DNA of 64,000 bases, taken from the NCBI RefSeq assembly GCF_024362695.1, contig NC_065424.1:8062786-8126785 (forward strand), in the 5' to 3' direction. Made by a program: the position numbers and the translations under genes. The stretch's first letter is position 1. Each line of letters begins with the position of its first letter. The DNA comes from Pectinophora gossypiella (taxonomy: Eukaryota; Arthropoda; Insecta; Lepidoptera; Gelechiidae). This document shows positions 1 through 10,123 of this stretch, one piece after another. A model generated the notes under the pieces. The model had not been told where the DNA came from, searched no databases, and saw nothing but the letters and a program-made list of their open reading frames with translations.

Positions 1-336
1 TTATAATAACCTTTTTTAAAATTAATGAGTTCTCGTCATTGATATAGGCCGCGTCCTTGATTTCGTCAATAAAAGTTTACAGATAGATAAGTAATATAAT
101 AATTAGGTAGACAAATTGTTGTGATAAATTAACGAGTTTGAATAACAAATTTACTTATAAGTACGTACTAAGTAATCACTCATGGGTCAATGTTGACATG
201 ATTTGCCGCCCTACCGCCGCGCGGACGCAGCCTTGACTTAATTATGACAATCTTATTAGTCAATAATCTGCTAAGCACTGTAACATAACCTACAACCATT
301 GATGTATAAATGTTACTAATATTATGGTACCAGTTA
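1..336. other. AT-rich intergenic stretch, no gene seen
   Basis: No coding region, RNA gene or recognised repeat could be supported here. It ends where a foldback element begins. Confidence 0.5.
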
Positions 337-517
337 GGGACTTTCCAGGGGGGTTAAAATGGACACATCGAAGCAATTCATCTAAGAAAACAATATTGCA
401 ATTTGACATTTGATTGCATTGCGCACTTAGTTTTATATGCGCAAATGTCAAATTGCAATATTGCTTTCTTAGATGAATTGCTTCGATGTGGCTTTTTTAA
501 CCCCCCTGGAAAGTCCC
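337..517. mobile_element. Foldback MITE, 181 bp
   Basis: Almost the whole element is one inverted repeat: it opens with GGGACTTTCCAGGGGGGTT and closes with the complement, and both arms carry the same segment around CGAAGCAATTCATCTAAG. A diverged relative lies near 30378-30537. The terminal GGGACTTTCCAG resembles the ends of the THAP-fragment elements at 26262 and 28740, so the families may share a transposase. The short open frame through it is a by-product of the palindrome. Confidence 0.75.
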
Positions 518-620
518 TGGAAAGGCTACGTTCACTAAAAAAAATAAAAATGGCGCCGTTCAGATTTAACGGGATATTAACCTATTTTCCCATTACTCGG
601 GTACATAATTAAGATAAGCT
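518..620 (+). mobile_element. Terminal fragment of THAP-associated TIR element
   Basis: The stretch with CTGGAAAGGCTACGTTC, a short A run and ATGGCGCCGTTCAGATTTA matches the terminal part of the elements at 26262-27760 and 28740-29410. It ends with an ACTCGGGTACATAATTA motif that the larger copies also carry internally. Only the end is present. Confidence 0.45.
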
Positions 621-708
621 TACCCGTACTATCTGTTTTTTTTTTGTATATTCCTTGTGTCTGTTGTGTACAAATAAATAAATAATTATTCAAAAATATA
701 CATTTATA

Positions 709-941
709 TACAGGGTGTTAGTGACATCGTAACGAATACTCAGAGGGATGATTCAGACCATGATTCTGAGTTAATATCAAGTGGAATTTTCCGTCGCAAA
801 ATTCATGTTTTTTTTTAGATTTTTTAAATTATTTTCAATTCTATACTTTTGCGATGGAAAATTCCACTTGATATTAACTCAGAATAATCAGCTGAATCAT
901 CCCTCTCAGTATTCGTTACGATGTCACTTACACCCCATACA
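709..941. mobile_element. MITE-1, complete copy
   Basis: Opens with TACAGGGTGTTAGTGACATC and closes with its near-complement, with ~95-bp inverted arms. This is the commonest element in the window (about 14 copies). The well-preserved copy at 60188-60420 is flanked by TA, which suggests a Tc1/mariner-type TA target. No coding capacity. It is followed after ~25 bp by a second copy (967-1742); the pair mirrors the pair at 3302-3796. Confidence 0.8.
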
Positions 942-966
942 AGTACATACAGTAGCCATACAAGTA

Positions 967-1742
967 GGTATGGGTGTTAGTGACACTGTAACGAATACTG
1001 AAGGGGATGATTCAGACCATAATTCTGAGTCGATATTTTTTCTTATTTAAATTCAAAAATTAACGAGTGCGCGGGAAGACACCCCCGGCATCATGCGCTG
1101 AATGATGTCATCCGCCGTGCACTGGCGTCGATCGACGTGCCGTGCAAGTTGGAACCGCCGGGTCTAAGCCGTACAGACGGTAAGAGGCCTGATGGGCTCA
1201 CGCTCATACCCTGGGAGAGGGGGCGCGCTTTATTGTGGGACGCCACCTGTGCTTGCACGTTTGCAGCAACGCACCTGCCTCGTACTACTCGAACCGCAGG
1301 GGCAGCTGCCGAGTGGGCTGCTAGCCAAAAGCTGGCGAAATACGGGGACTTAACGCGGACCCACGATTTTGTCCCTTTTGCCGTCGAGACTTCGGGTGTG
1401 TGGTGCTCGGCGGCCAAGGATTTTATTCGTGTTTTGGGGAGGCGCTTGAGGGACCGCGGTAGTGACCCCCGCGCCAGCTCGTTCCTGGTTCAACAGGTTT
1501 CCTTGGCAATAGTGCGCGGTAACGCGGCCAGTATAATGGGCACCTTTGAACCGGGTACGAGAGGGGGCGGTATTTTAGACTGACTCACTAGTCATAGTTT
1601 GTGTTATAATTTTAAATATTATTTAAATTATTTTCCGTTCCATACATTTGCGACGGAAAATTCCACTTGATATCAACTCAGAATCATGGCCTGAATCATC
1701 CCTCAAAGTTTTCGTTACGATGTCACTAACACCCTGTATATC
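967..1742. mobile_element. MITE-1 copy with captured coding segment
   Basis: The left arm (about 967-1035) and right arm (about 1617-1742, ending AACACCCTGTATA) belong to the MITE-1 family. The centre, about 580 bp, is foreign and encodes a retroelement-like protein piece. The homologous MITE at 3564-3796 has an ordinary short centre, so the cargo was added to this copy or replaced its centre. Confidence 0.7.
1062..1583 (+). pseudogene. Retroelement-type C-terminal domain fragment (PD-(D/E)xK-like)
   Basis: An open frame of about 173 codons without a proper start runs to TGA at 1581-1583; it is clearly GC-richer than its surroundings. It contains HHALNDVIRRAL, then LEPPGLSRTDGKRPDG, then GRALLWDATCACTF. 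The KRPD...WD spacing resembles a restriction-like PD-(D/E)xK nuclease core, and I recall this sequence type downstream of reverse transcriptases in many invertebrate genomes; both points are recall and inference. There is no reverse transcriptase here. About 100 bp of the same coding sequence reappear inside the two P-like elements (46087-46197 and 47118-47228). Most likely a captured, non-functional fragment, though its frame is uninterrupted. Confidence 0.55.
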
Positions 1743-1788
1743 TCTGTCTGGGTGTATCTCTGACTACCTCGATTGGGATATAGTCGTG

Positions 1789-2214
1789 TTACGTTATTAT
1801 AGCCAGCGTACAATAACAAGTTATAAGTACTAGAGAAATTTCTGTAGACATTTTATATACGTACAAAATCGTATGGAATACCTTTGAGGAACAAGAGAAT
1901 CCCGAATGACACGACTCAACATCTTGCACGTCGCTGGCACAGGAGTCATCCTCTTTCCCTTCTTTCACGATGGCATACAGTTCATCTATTCTGTTCTTCA
2001 ACACCTTAATCTCAGCCTTCAACATCCTCCTATCAGTAGACACTTCCTCCAAAGCTATCACCTTATCAGTAAACTGACCCAAAATCTTCCTCATTTCCTC
2101 AACATTCCTCGATAAAGCGTCAAATTTCGCTAAAATACTGCCCTGAGCTTCTGTTATCTTATCTATTCTATCCTGCAAGGTTTGGTTGCCCTCTATATGT
2201 GACGATTCCTCCAT
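1789..2214 (-). CDS. Hypothetical coiled-coil protein, 141 aa
   Basis: An ATG-started open frame of 141 residues. Residues ~5-85 are charged and heptad-like (IDKITEAQGSILAKFDALS..., LKAEIKVLKNRIDEL), followed by a Cys/Ser/Asp-rich stretch near residues 90-110. The last ~30 residues look like non-coding read-through. Such short coiled coils are typical of ORF1-like proteins of non-LTR retrotransposons, but I see no zinc knuckle or RRM and cannot assign it. No intron signals or host-gene partner exons were found nearby. Confidence 0.35.
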   Translation of the reverse strand: MEESSHIEGNQTLQDRIDKITEAQGSILAKFDALSRNVEEMRKILGQFTDKVIALEEVSTDRRMLKAEIKVLKNRIDELYAIVKEGKEDDSCASDVQDVESCHSGFSCSSKVFHTILYVYKMSTEISLVLITCYCTLAIIT

Positions 2215-2611
2215 TGTGCTATTTTATTCGTTTGTTAATATACATGTTATGTTATGGATATCTTTGAACAGTCTTGTGCGTGGAGACTATTGACCGAACT
2301 TTTGACAGTTGACGGCGTAGCTGTGACGTTTCTCGTCACAGAGTTTGTCAATTTTTGGCCAGGACAGGCGTGTTTGGAAAGGTTGTAAATGGTAAGAACA
2401 TCAAAGAGATTATTCTCAAATAGATGTAAAATACTAACAAAAAAATTTCGCGAGTCTCATATCCCCATTTAAACGCGGTAAGAACCCATTATTATGTGCT
2501 TTCATTATAATAATAACAAAGTTAAGTCCTCTGAATTCGACTTCATGATTCATAACATCACTGCATAACCTGTATAACAAACACCCTCAAACGGTCGGAC
2601 GGTCGGTCGGT

Positions 2612-2770
2612 GTCACTAACACCGTAACAAAAATTCGAGGGATGATTCAGACCATGATACTGAGTTGATATGAAGTGGAATTTTTCGTCCCAAATGTATG
2701 GAACTGAAAATAAATAAAAAAAAACACAAACATTTTCATGAATTTTCCGATAGAAGATTCCACTTCCACA
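2612..2770. mobile_element. MITE-1, diverged copy
   Basis: Contains GTCACTAACACCGTAAC, GGGATGATTCAGACCATGAT and the GTGGAATTTTTCGTC block of the MITE-1 arm, then a partial reverse arm. Neither terminus is intact. Confidence 0.6.
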
Positions 2771-2867
2771 TGTAAGCAACTAGTACGTTCAACGGTTCAA
2801 TTCCCGGCTCGGACACTAACCACCAATCCACTGAATTCGACTTTCATCATCATCAATTTAAGAGCCA

Positions 2868-3160
2868 CGCTCTTGTCGGTGTAGCATTTTCCATTCCAGT
2901 CTATCAAAGGCCAATTCCTTAACTTCCCTATAAGACACGACGTTAACCTTTTCTTTAATCAGTTTCATGTAAGCTCTTCTTGGTCTTCCCCTTCCTCTCT
3001 TTCCTTCTAGCTTTCCTTCTATGATTTTTTTATAAATTCGGCGTGTCTTATTAGGTGTCCAATCATCTTGCCTCTCGTCCTCAATAATTCTCAGTATTTA
3101 TCTCTTTTCCCTTACTCTTAGTAGCACTTCCTCATTTGTAACTCTTTGTTTTTTGTAATT
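2868..3160 (-). pseudogene. Non-LTR retrotransposon 3' coding fragment
   Basis: The reverse complement of this stretch matches 26840-27085: the same segment around ACGTTAACCTTTTC and the same TTGCCTCTCGTCCTC-like region. The plus-strand copy reads as RRGKMIGHLIRHDEF and EGKRGTGRPEELTW, a layout usual at the C-terminus of insect non-LTR reverse transcriptases. This copy is broken by stops. Confidence 0.5.
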
Positions 3161-3301
3161 CGACTTTATGAGTCTGAATTCATGTCTATAGATCGTAGAT
3201 AATTGACATGGTTTCTAGGATTTGTGTCCGGTTAATGGAAATAGGTTCGCGCCTTAGCGAAGAGTGGGTGTAGCAGAGGTGAAGATTTTTATACATATAC
3301 A

Positions 3302-3533
3302 TACAGGGTGTTAGTGACATCGTAACGAAAACTTTGAGGGATGATTCAGACCATGATTCTGAGTTAATATCAAGTGGAATTTTCCGTCGCAAAATTCATG
3401 TTATTTTTTTAGATTTTTTAAAATTATTTTCAATTCTATACTTTTGCGATGGAAAATTCCACTTGATATTAACTAAGAATAATCAGCTGAATCATCCCCC
3501 TCAGTATTCGTTACGATGTCACTTACACCCCGC
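3302..3533. mobile_element. MITE-1, complete copy
   Basis: Begins TACAGGGTGTTAGTGACATC and closes GATGTCACTTACACCCC, with ~95-bp inverted arms. Very similar to 709-941, including the following CAAGTACATAC linker. Confidence 0.8.
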
Positions 3534-3563
3534 ACAAGTACATACGGTAGCCATACAAGTAGG

Positions 3564-3796
3564 TATGGGTGTTAGTAACACCGTAACGAATACTGAAGGG
3601 GATGATTCAGACCATGATTCTGAGTTGATATCAAGTGGAATTTCCTGTCAGAAAATTCATGAAAATTTTAGTGTTCTTTTTAATTATTTTCCGTTCCATA
3701 CTTTTGCGATCGAAAATTCCACTTAATATCAACTCTAAATCACGGCCTGAATCACCCCTCAAAGTTTTTGTTACGATGTCACTAACACCCTGTATA
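3564..3796. mobile_element. MITE-1, second copy of a tandem pair
   Basis: Opens ATGGGTGTTAGTAACACCG and closes GTCACTAACACCCTGTATA. It has the ordinary short centre that the homologous copy at 967-1742 has lost to a coding fragment. Confidence 0.8.
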
Positions 3797-3799
3797 TAC

Positions 3800-4700
3800 T
3801 ATACAGATACACCTTTGCCTAACTCTTCAGGTACACAGACGTGACGCTATATTTAAGTCCTCACCGAAGTGATACATATGATTATGGCTAGCGGCCTTTT
3901 TCATTAAGCTTGACTTGGGGTTCTGTCTACTCGGATAAGATTACAGCGTTGTCTAACGAGAGCTCGCGCAACTAAACAATCAAATCGCGTATCCAAAACA
4001 TGCGTCAGAGACGACACAGCATGACAATTTATACAAGCTCGTTATAAATCAAATTAGAGATTGCTGTATTTGCTGTCAGCAGATCTTTAATAGCAGTTTC
4101 CAAAAATACCTGAGGAGATTGCGGTAAAAAAGCAGATTTCCTCGAACTACTTATGTTGTAAAAAACTTCGGTTTCAGGTGCGCGGGCGCACGCGGCGCGG
4201 GCACCGTGAAGCTGTATCTTAAAATCACTTTCTTTTCAGTGAAAACGCGCGCGACGTTGAAATTGGAGCAGCGGGGGATTGGTATAAGTTAGGGACTGGT
4301 GTAGGTTAGGAAGTGGTGCAAGTTAGGGAGTGATTAGATTAACTATTCTTTTCGGGAAATAGGCGTGACTTTATGTATGCAGCAGAGTACAAACTCTGCA
4401 CATACTGGCCGTTTCTTACCGTCAATCATTTTAAATTTCGAAATTCTCATTCCATTCCGTAATTCCTTTCATTTTACGCTGGCGAATTGCATCCCTGACA
4501 GTGATTTAATACTCTTTGTCCCCGACCTTGATAAGAGCAGCACATATGCTGCTTGGCTCTGGCCGTGCCCACTAATTTTGATTGTGATCATGAATTCTTC
4601 ATTGTATTTTATATAACATCGTTATAATTTCGTCAAGTTCTTTTTTGTGAAGTGCTAATGAATAAACTGTGTATTCCTGTTGGTGTTACTATTTTCGTCG
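3800..4700. other. Intergenic, nothing recognised
   Basis: I see no exon, RNA gene or family member I can name. A GC-rich patch near 4175-4265 (GCGCGGGCGCACGCGGCGCG) is the only compositional feature. Confidence 0.4.
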
Positions 4701-4707
4701 TTTTTAC

Positions 4708-4958
4708 TTCTTCTTCTTCTTATCGTGTGGATTGTGTGAGGTGGAATACCAGCCTCATCAACCCTGGTGTCAGGGTTATGATTGAGCCGCCAAAGGCCCC
4801 TGACATGGCTCATGTAACGATTACTCACTTACTTACATCAGTAAATAGTAACCGGGACCAACTGCTTAACGTGCCTTCCGAAGCACGGATCATCTTACTT
4901 TCGGACAATCAGGTGATCAGTCTGTAATGTCCTAACCAAACTAGGGATCACAAAGTAA
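4708..4958 (-). repeat. SINE-B, 3' part
   Basis: Read on the minus strand this is the body and tail of SINE-B: GGACATTACAGACTGATCACC, GCACGTTAAGCAGTTGGTCC, AGGGGCCTTTGGCGGCTC, and the CACACGATAAGAAGAAGA tail. The tRNA-like head is missing. Confidence 0.7.
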
Positions 4959-4974
4959 TTAATAGTCGTTTTTA

Positions 4975-5170
4975 CTGCTCATCCTACTCTCCTGCACACA
5001 CCGGACACTTCATACAAAACACCTCGTTTTACACAGACACTACACATTGACGTTATCGTACGCGCGCATCTGTGTGTGTGACGTCTGACGCCATACGATT
5101 GATGAATAAAGTAAGACCGAGGGGGTGAGGTAAACCTAGCTCAGCTGCTGGTGGGGAGCGGAGAGTTGCC
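4975..5170 (+). repeat. Interspersed repeat shared with WDR70 intron 1
   Basis: The stretch with ACCTCGTTTTACACAGACAC and GTAAGACCGAGGGGGTGAGG recurs in the same orientation at 41895-42090. No coding capacity or terminal structure is visible. Confidence 0.6.
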
Positions 5171-5444
5171 ATTCTATACGTAGTATTCCTTAGATGAAGT
5201 CATTAGGTATATGATTTCCCGCTCCTCCCCTATACCTCGCTCTCTAACCAGCCTCCGATCACCGCATCGCGTACAAGACAACTAATTATATTATGCGTAA
5301 GCGCAGTTACAAAAAAACTGTCTATGTCGGGCGTTAGATTGCATAGGTATTTGATAAGTATAGTGTACATGAATATTTATTGAGGATGTGTTTAAAGTCT
5401 TCGAAATATTCGGACAGAATTCTCTTCTTAGGAAAGTGTTCACG

Positions 5445-5575
5445 ACTATACCCTAATTGGGGTAGTCAGAGGTACATCCATCGCAAGATGAACTAAGTAC
5501 CCACACCTTTCCGAGCTTTCTGTTAGACCAACGTGATATGTGGTGAGCCGTATCGCCGTATATAATGGTCCTCGA
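5445..5575 (-). repeat. SINE/LINE 3' tail repeat (AACAGAAAGCTCGG family)
   Basis: The minus strand reads GGCGATACGGCTCACCAC, GTTGGTCTAACAGAAAGCTC, TGTACCTCTGACTACCCC. Other copies lie near 7295, 19185, 20893, 22540, 35875, 51706 and 62955. Plus-oriented copies often end in TTATGTTATGTTA, like a retroposon tail. Confidence 0.6.
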
Positions 5576-5948
5576 TACATTTTATTTTATTTTATTTTGC
5601 TTTTAGTATTTGTGTTAATATAACTGAAATACAGAATTTGTGAAAATTTCAACTACGTAGCTATTGCGCTTCCTGAGATACAGCGTGGTGATAGACGGAC
5701 GGACGGACGGACAGCGGAGTCTTAGTAAATAGGCCCCGTTTTTTACCTTTAAGGTACGGAAACCTAAAAACGAGAAACTATAAGCGAGTGTGTGCGAGTA
5801 GTTCCCTCCTCGATGTATAATATTTTGCTAAGTTCCCTCCCTAACATACCTGTACGGGACACGTCCGAACATGACTTTATGCTGAGGCGGCGACTTACAT
5901 TTAGGCGCCGCGCGATATTGTAAATTAGCTATAATTAGTGTGCAATAA

Positions 5949-6285
5949 CAGCTTCCGTGGTCTAGTGGTTAGAGCGTTAGGCTCACGATCTGGAGGTCCG
6001 GGTTCGATTCCCGATGGGGACATTGTCGAAATCACTTTTTGAGACTGTCCTTTGTTTGGTAAGGACTTTTCAGGCTTGAATCACCTGATTGTCCGAAAAA
6101 GTAAGATGATTCCGTGCTTCGGAGGGCACGTTAAGCCGTTGGTCCCGGCTATTAGCCGTAAAAACACCTCCACCAACACGCATTGGAGCAGCGTGGTGGA
6201 GTATGCTCCATACCCACTCCGGTTGATTGAGGGGAGGCCTGTGCCCAGCAGTGGGACGTATATAGGCAGTTTATGTTTATGTATG
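5949..6285 (+). repeat. SINE-A, full length with 13-bp target duplication
   Basis: The tRNA-like head carries an A-box (TAGTGGTTAGAGCGTTAG) and a B-box (GGTTCGATTCC). The body includes TCACCTGATTGTCCGAAAAA and GCACGTTAAGCCGTTGGTCC; the tail ends near GCCCAGCAGTGGGACGTATA. The element is flanked by identical TAGTGTGCAATAA at 5936-5948 and 6286-6298, which proves retroposition. It is the reference copy for the family. Confidence 0.9.
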
Positions 6286-6299
6286 TAGTGTGCAATAAA

Positions 6300-6630
6300 A
6301 CTTCATAGTGACAATACGTTTGTTTACTTTCTCAACTTTAACTTTATGTTCACTCGACAACCAAGTTCAACTTAACCAACTTTACGATATATGGGCTACA
6401 AACTGTGGCTCATACAATACCCTAAAACAGAAATATGTTTAGAAAAGCTAGGTACATGTCATGCGTTGTATACGATACCTATGTATAGTCATAACTCATA
6501 ACCATAATGTAGCCACAGACCACATAAAGATAAACAGGATACGGCGTGTATTAACCCACATAACACAAATACCGTAGTTAAACTGTGGACAGGGAAAATA
6601 TAACAATATGCAGTTTTAAATTAGTCTAGT
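6300..6630. other. Intergenic, nothing recognised
   Basis: AT-rich sequence between a SINE-A and a LINE end; no feature supported. Confidence 0.4.
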
Positions 6631-6631
6631 C

Positions 6632-6797
6632 TAGGGCCCTGTGCCGAGGTTTTTCTTGCAGCTTCTTTTCCCCGGCTATACAGGTTGTGAGAAGCTGCAG
6701 TAGTTTTAGGCGGATGAGACTTCGTTATGTAAAAATTGACGATTCAAAGTGTAACTATCTTACCTATTGAATAAAGATATTTTTGAATTTGAATTAA
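6632..6797 (+). repeat. Jockey-like LINE 3' end
   Basis: CTAGGGCCCTGTGCCGAGG leads through a GCTGCAG stem region to an AATAAAGATATTTTTGAATT tail. The same 3' end, reversed, lies at 16248-16420, there attached to reverse-transcriptase coding sequence. That identifies this orphan as a 5'-truncated LINE. Confidence 0.65.
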
Positions 6798-7294
6798 GTA
6801 TGTTATTGTAATCTCGTGGACTCCATAACTAGTGTCCGGGGCTTAAACATAACTGGCGAGGATTAGGTGTATGATGATGTATTCGTATAAACTATACACC
6901 TCTGCCTACCTCTTAGGGGCTATAAACGTGATGTTATGTTAACTGCCTGTAGTTTTCTAAAGTGGCTCAGCCAATTTCGGCCCTGATCGATTCAAACGGA
7001 ACATATGTTTAATCCCATAAGCTGTCGGCCATTTTGCCCCACGTGGTACTCGCGGTCGTTCACCGCGCATGCGTCACTTGGTATTTATAATCTGTGCTCG
7101 AATGTTGACCTTGTGAGGCGGGAAACCTAAACTTGGATGCCATGCTATCGGTGGATACCGCTATGGTTTTTACTCACGACGGAACGGAGCAGGAAAATGC
7201 GTTTAGGGTGAGAGATGTTTGTTTGTGTGTGCGTTTGTTTATACTTAAATACTGGTTGTACCCTCGCGAATCGGTTCGTGTGGACTTCATACAT

Positions 7295-7425
7295 AACATA
7301 TATCATGATTGGGGTCGTCAGAGGTTCATCCATCGCAAGAACTGAGTATCCACACCTCACCAAGCTTTCTGTTAGACCAACGTGGTAGATAGTAAGCTGT
7401 ATCGCCGTCTACAATGCTCGGGACA
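7295..7425 (-). repeat. AACAGAAAGCTCGG tail repeat
   Basis: The minus strand reads GTTGGTCTAACAGAAAGCTT and TGAACCTCTGACGACCCC. It is a diverged copy of the family at 5445-5575. The short open frames across it are incidental. Confidence 0.55.
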
Positions 7426-7904
7426 ACTGTGTTAGTAGTCACTTTACAAAGAAAAACCACATATTCCCATGTGATTTTCTTTAACAAAATCTCGATTTCA
7501 TTCTAAATTGCAGGCGACGAACTGAGCCGAGGTTCGCGCCCAACTGGGCATCTATCTAGTCACACTAAGTAAAGTGCGACACGACGCGACGCAAGATAAA
7601 ATAATGTTCTTCGTACAGACGTATAATACTTACGTAAGTACTTATAGAAGAGCCAAGAAATAGAAAAAAAATGATATATTATTTTCATAAGAAATGAAAT
7701 GATGTCAATTTCGATTTTCTTATTTTTATTTTTTATTTTTTACATATTCGGGTTAACAACAGTTCATTGTTATATGTATAATTAAGAGAGTACAATTTTT
7801 GTGAAACCAATTATAGTTAACCACATTATAATTTTTCAGACTAATCTAAGTGGATAAAGGACAAGAATACAAAATGAAGCATGGGTGCATATATATGAGT
7901 GTGT

Positions 7905-7945
7905 GCATGTGTATATATATGTGTGTGTGCATGTGTATATATATA

Positions 7946-8012
<67 letters not shown>

Positions 8013-8032
8013 GTGTGCGTGTAGATATGTAT
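7905..8032. repeat. (GT)n microsatellite with flanking (TA)n/(TG)n
   Basis: An uninterrupted GT run of about 56 bp starts near 7951, with interrupted GTGTGC and ATATAT units on either side. All open frames here on both strands are translations of the dinucleotide repeat. Confidence 0.95.
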
Positions 8033-8109
8033 GTTGTGTTCTTCTCATTTCATATGCCTCTACTAGACGCATGTACGAAGCACCTAATTTATCTCGCGTC
8101 GCACCTAAT

Positions 8110-8386
8110 TTATCCCTGATGTCAGGGTTATTATTGAGCCGCCAAAGGCCCCTGACGTGACTCATGTAACGACTACGTACTTACGGCAGTAAGGTGTAAC
8201 CGGGACCAACGGCTTAACGTGCCTTCCGAAGCACGGATCAACTTGCTTCTGGACAATCAGGTGATCAGCCTGCAATGTCCTAACCAAACTAGGGATGACA
8301 AAGTCATTTGTTCCCACCGGTATTCGAACCCGGTACCTCCGGATCGTGAGCAGAACGCTCAACCACCGGACCACGGAGGTCGTTAT
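8110..8386 (-). repeat. SINE-B, nearly complete
   Basis: On the minus strand the head reads GGTCCGGTGGTTGAGCGTTC with a B-box GGGTTCGAATACC, then the usual body and the AGGGGCCTTTGGCGGCTCAA segment. The far 3' tail is lost. The following 80 bp (to ~8465) resemble internal sequence of the repeat at 57300-57430. Confidence 0.8.
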
Positions 8387-8389
8387 CGG

Positions 8390-9335
8390 GGTTTTGAAGT
8401 GTTTGCTGTCGCGAGCTGATTACCCACCTCTTGGCTAGAGCGATCAGGTCGTGATCTACTTACTGTCAGATAAGCCACGATTTTCTAGTTAAACATGTCT
8501 TCATCAAATTAATAAAATACCTACAAAAACAAATCAGGTTAAGCAAAAACCAACTGGTTATTGAATTGATCTGATTGATGTGGAACTGATTGCTTTCGCG
8601 GTTCAGTGGTTCAGTTGTCCGATTGCGGATGCTAGGATCACGGATTCGAATACTAATCATATATCTGACGGGATAACGTTGTACAAGTATACATTATGCA
8701 ATGAAAAGATTCAATTTAGGAAGCTAAACCAAACGGTATTCAAGATGGTGACGGAAGACTTTGTTGATTTTTTTAGAGAATCCTTTTTATAGTGTCAGTG
8801 AATTTCTTGATCACAAAATGTAATAATTAATTAATCTCTCTGTATTTGCATACCAATATTGTTTTGGTTAAACGTGTGAAACTTTAATTTAGTCATATAT
8901 AACAACCAATGTGCCACATTTACCGCAAATAAATGATTTGATTTGAAAAAAAAAACAATCAATTCGGTATTACTTATGCCCACGCTGGGTTTTGAATCTA
9001 CGACCACAGAGTAAGATTCAAGCGTTTTTACAACTGTACTAACGGCTCTGCGGGTAGGTGTGGCCGACAATATTTAATCACATGAATTCATAAGTACAAT
9101 GACTAATTTTATTATGAAGTATATTAAACCTTTTATATCACTTTACGATAATAAATTGATATTAACAATATGACATGTCTATATCCTTTTACTTTCATTA
9201 TACCAAGAACTATATCGGTTAGATAAGACGCTAAAGTGTACTCGTAATTGCTAACATATCTAATGGTAAGTAGGTATGGTTCTTAGAAAGACTAAGTATA
9301 ACAGACATAGCATTGCGCCTGTATCGATAGCCAGG
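8390..9335. other. AT-rich stretch with two degenerate tRNA-like SINE heads
   Basis: Near 8590-8660 (+) there is GGTTCAGTGGTTCAG with GGATTCGAATAC. Near 8985-9065 (-) there is a reversed GATTCAAAACCC B-box-like sequence. Neither can form a proper cloverleaf; both look like old SINE heads. Otherwise nothing is seen. Confidence 0.4.
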
Positions 9336-9339
9336 GATA

Positions 9340-9485
9340 TACAGTCATGAGCAATATAATGTACCCACTTTAGGACTCTGTCGCACTAACACATTTGACA
9401 TTTAGTGAGACTTTCAGTTCAATTTCTCAAAAAAGTTAATGTGACATGGTACCAAAGTGTATACATATTAATGCTCGTGACCGTA
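9340..9485. mobile_element. MITE-2, complete copy (~146 bp)
   Basis: One end is ACAGTCATGAGCAATATAAT; the other, read inward, is ACGGTCACGAGCATTAATAT: imperfect terminal inverted repeats. The inside is constant (TCTCACTAAATGTC, ACAGAGTCCTAAAGTGGG). Other copies: 13548, 52046, 59815, 60445. Confidence 0.75.
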
Positions 9486-9530
9486 TGTGTGCCATTGATT
9501 TACCACCACCGTATATACAACGCGCAGCTT

Positions 9531-9813
9531 TTTTTTTGACGTGACTTATTGTAGATTTGCCGCAGATGGCATTAACTACTTGGCCGGACAAATGGGGAGC
9601 GCTGAAGGCTCTCACCCGGTACAACATTTAAGACAACAGGCCTGAGGGTGCCTCTCAAACGACGCCCAGAGCCGAGGTTCGCGCCCAACTGGGCACCCTC
9701 AGGCCTGTTGTCTTAAATGTTGTACCGGGTGAGAGCCTTCAGCGCTCTCCATTTGTCCGGCCAAGTAGTTAATGCCATCTGCGGCAAATCGACAATAAGT
9801 CACGTCAAAAAAA
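9531..9813. mobile_element. Foldback element, 122-bp arms, 39-bp loop
   Basis: The left arm (9531-9652) and right arm (9692-9813) are near-perfect inverted repeats around a 39-base loop (9653-9691). The arm starts TTTTTTTGACGTGACTTATT and includes GCCGCAGATGGCATTAACTA. Fragments of the same arm lie at 14431-14490, 20003-20090 and 57075-57220, so it is a family, not a single hairpin. Confidence 0.8.
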
Positions 9814-9954
9814 ATAAGCATGTTGAAATCGAGATGTCCGAAAGTAAGTTGATCCGTGCTTCGGAAGGCGAGATAAGCCGATGGTCTCGGCACTACTTAC
9901 TATCTACTAAATATCTGTCTTTGGCATTTTTTCAACATAAGTCTTCTTATTCTA

Positions 9955-10123
9955 ACTGGTGTCCGGTTATTACTGAGCCGCCATAGGCCCCTGACATGAC
10001 TCATGTAACGACTACTTACTTACATCAGTAAGTAGTAACCGAGACCAACGGCTTAACGTGCCTTCTTACTTTCGGACAATCAGCCTGTAATGTCCTAACC
10101 AAACTAGGGATCACAAAGTGATA
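9955..10123 (-). repeat. SINE-B fragment
   Basis: The minus strand contains TTAGGACATTACAGGCTGAT, the GCACGTTAAGCCGTTGGTCT block and AGGGGCCTATGGCGGCTCAG. Head and tail ends are absent. Confidence 0.65.

Noticed and set aside
5951..6025. Functional tRNA gene (A-box and B-box present); the same at 21270-21337, 52426-52495 and 58482-58555
   Set aside because: Each is the head of a SINE with a constant non-tRNA body, no proper acceptor stem and, at 5949, a 13-bp target duplication.
7836..8165. Long Thr-His and Cys-Val open frames on both strands
   Set aside because: They translate the (GT)n microsatellite and vanish outside it.
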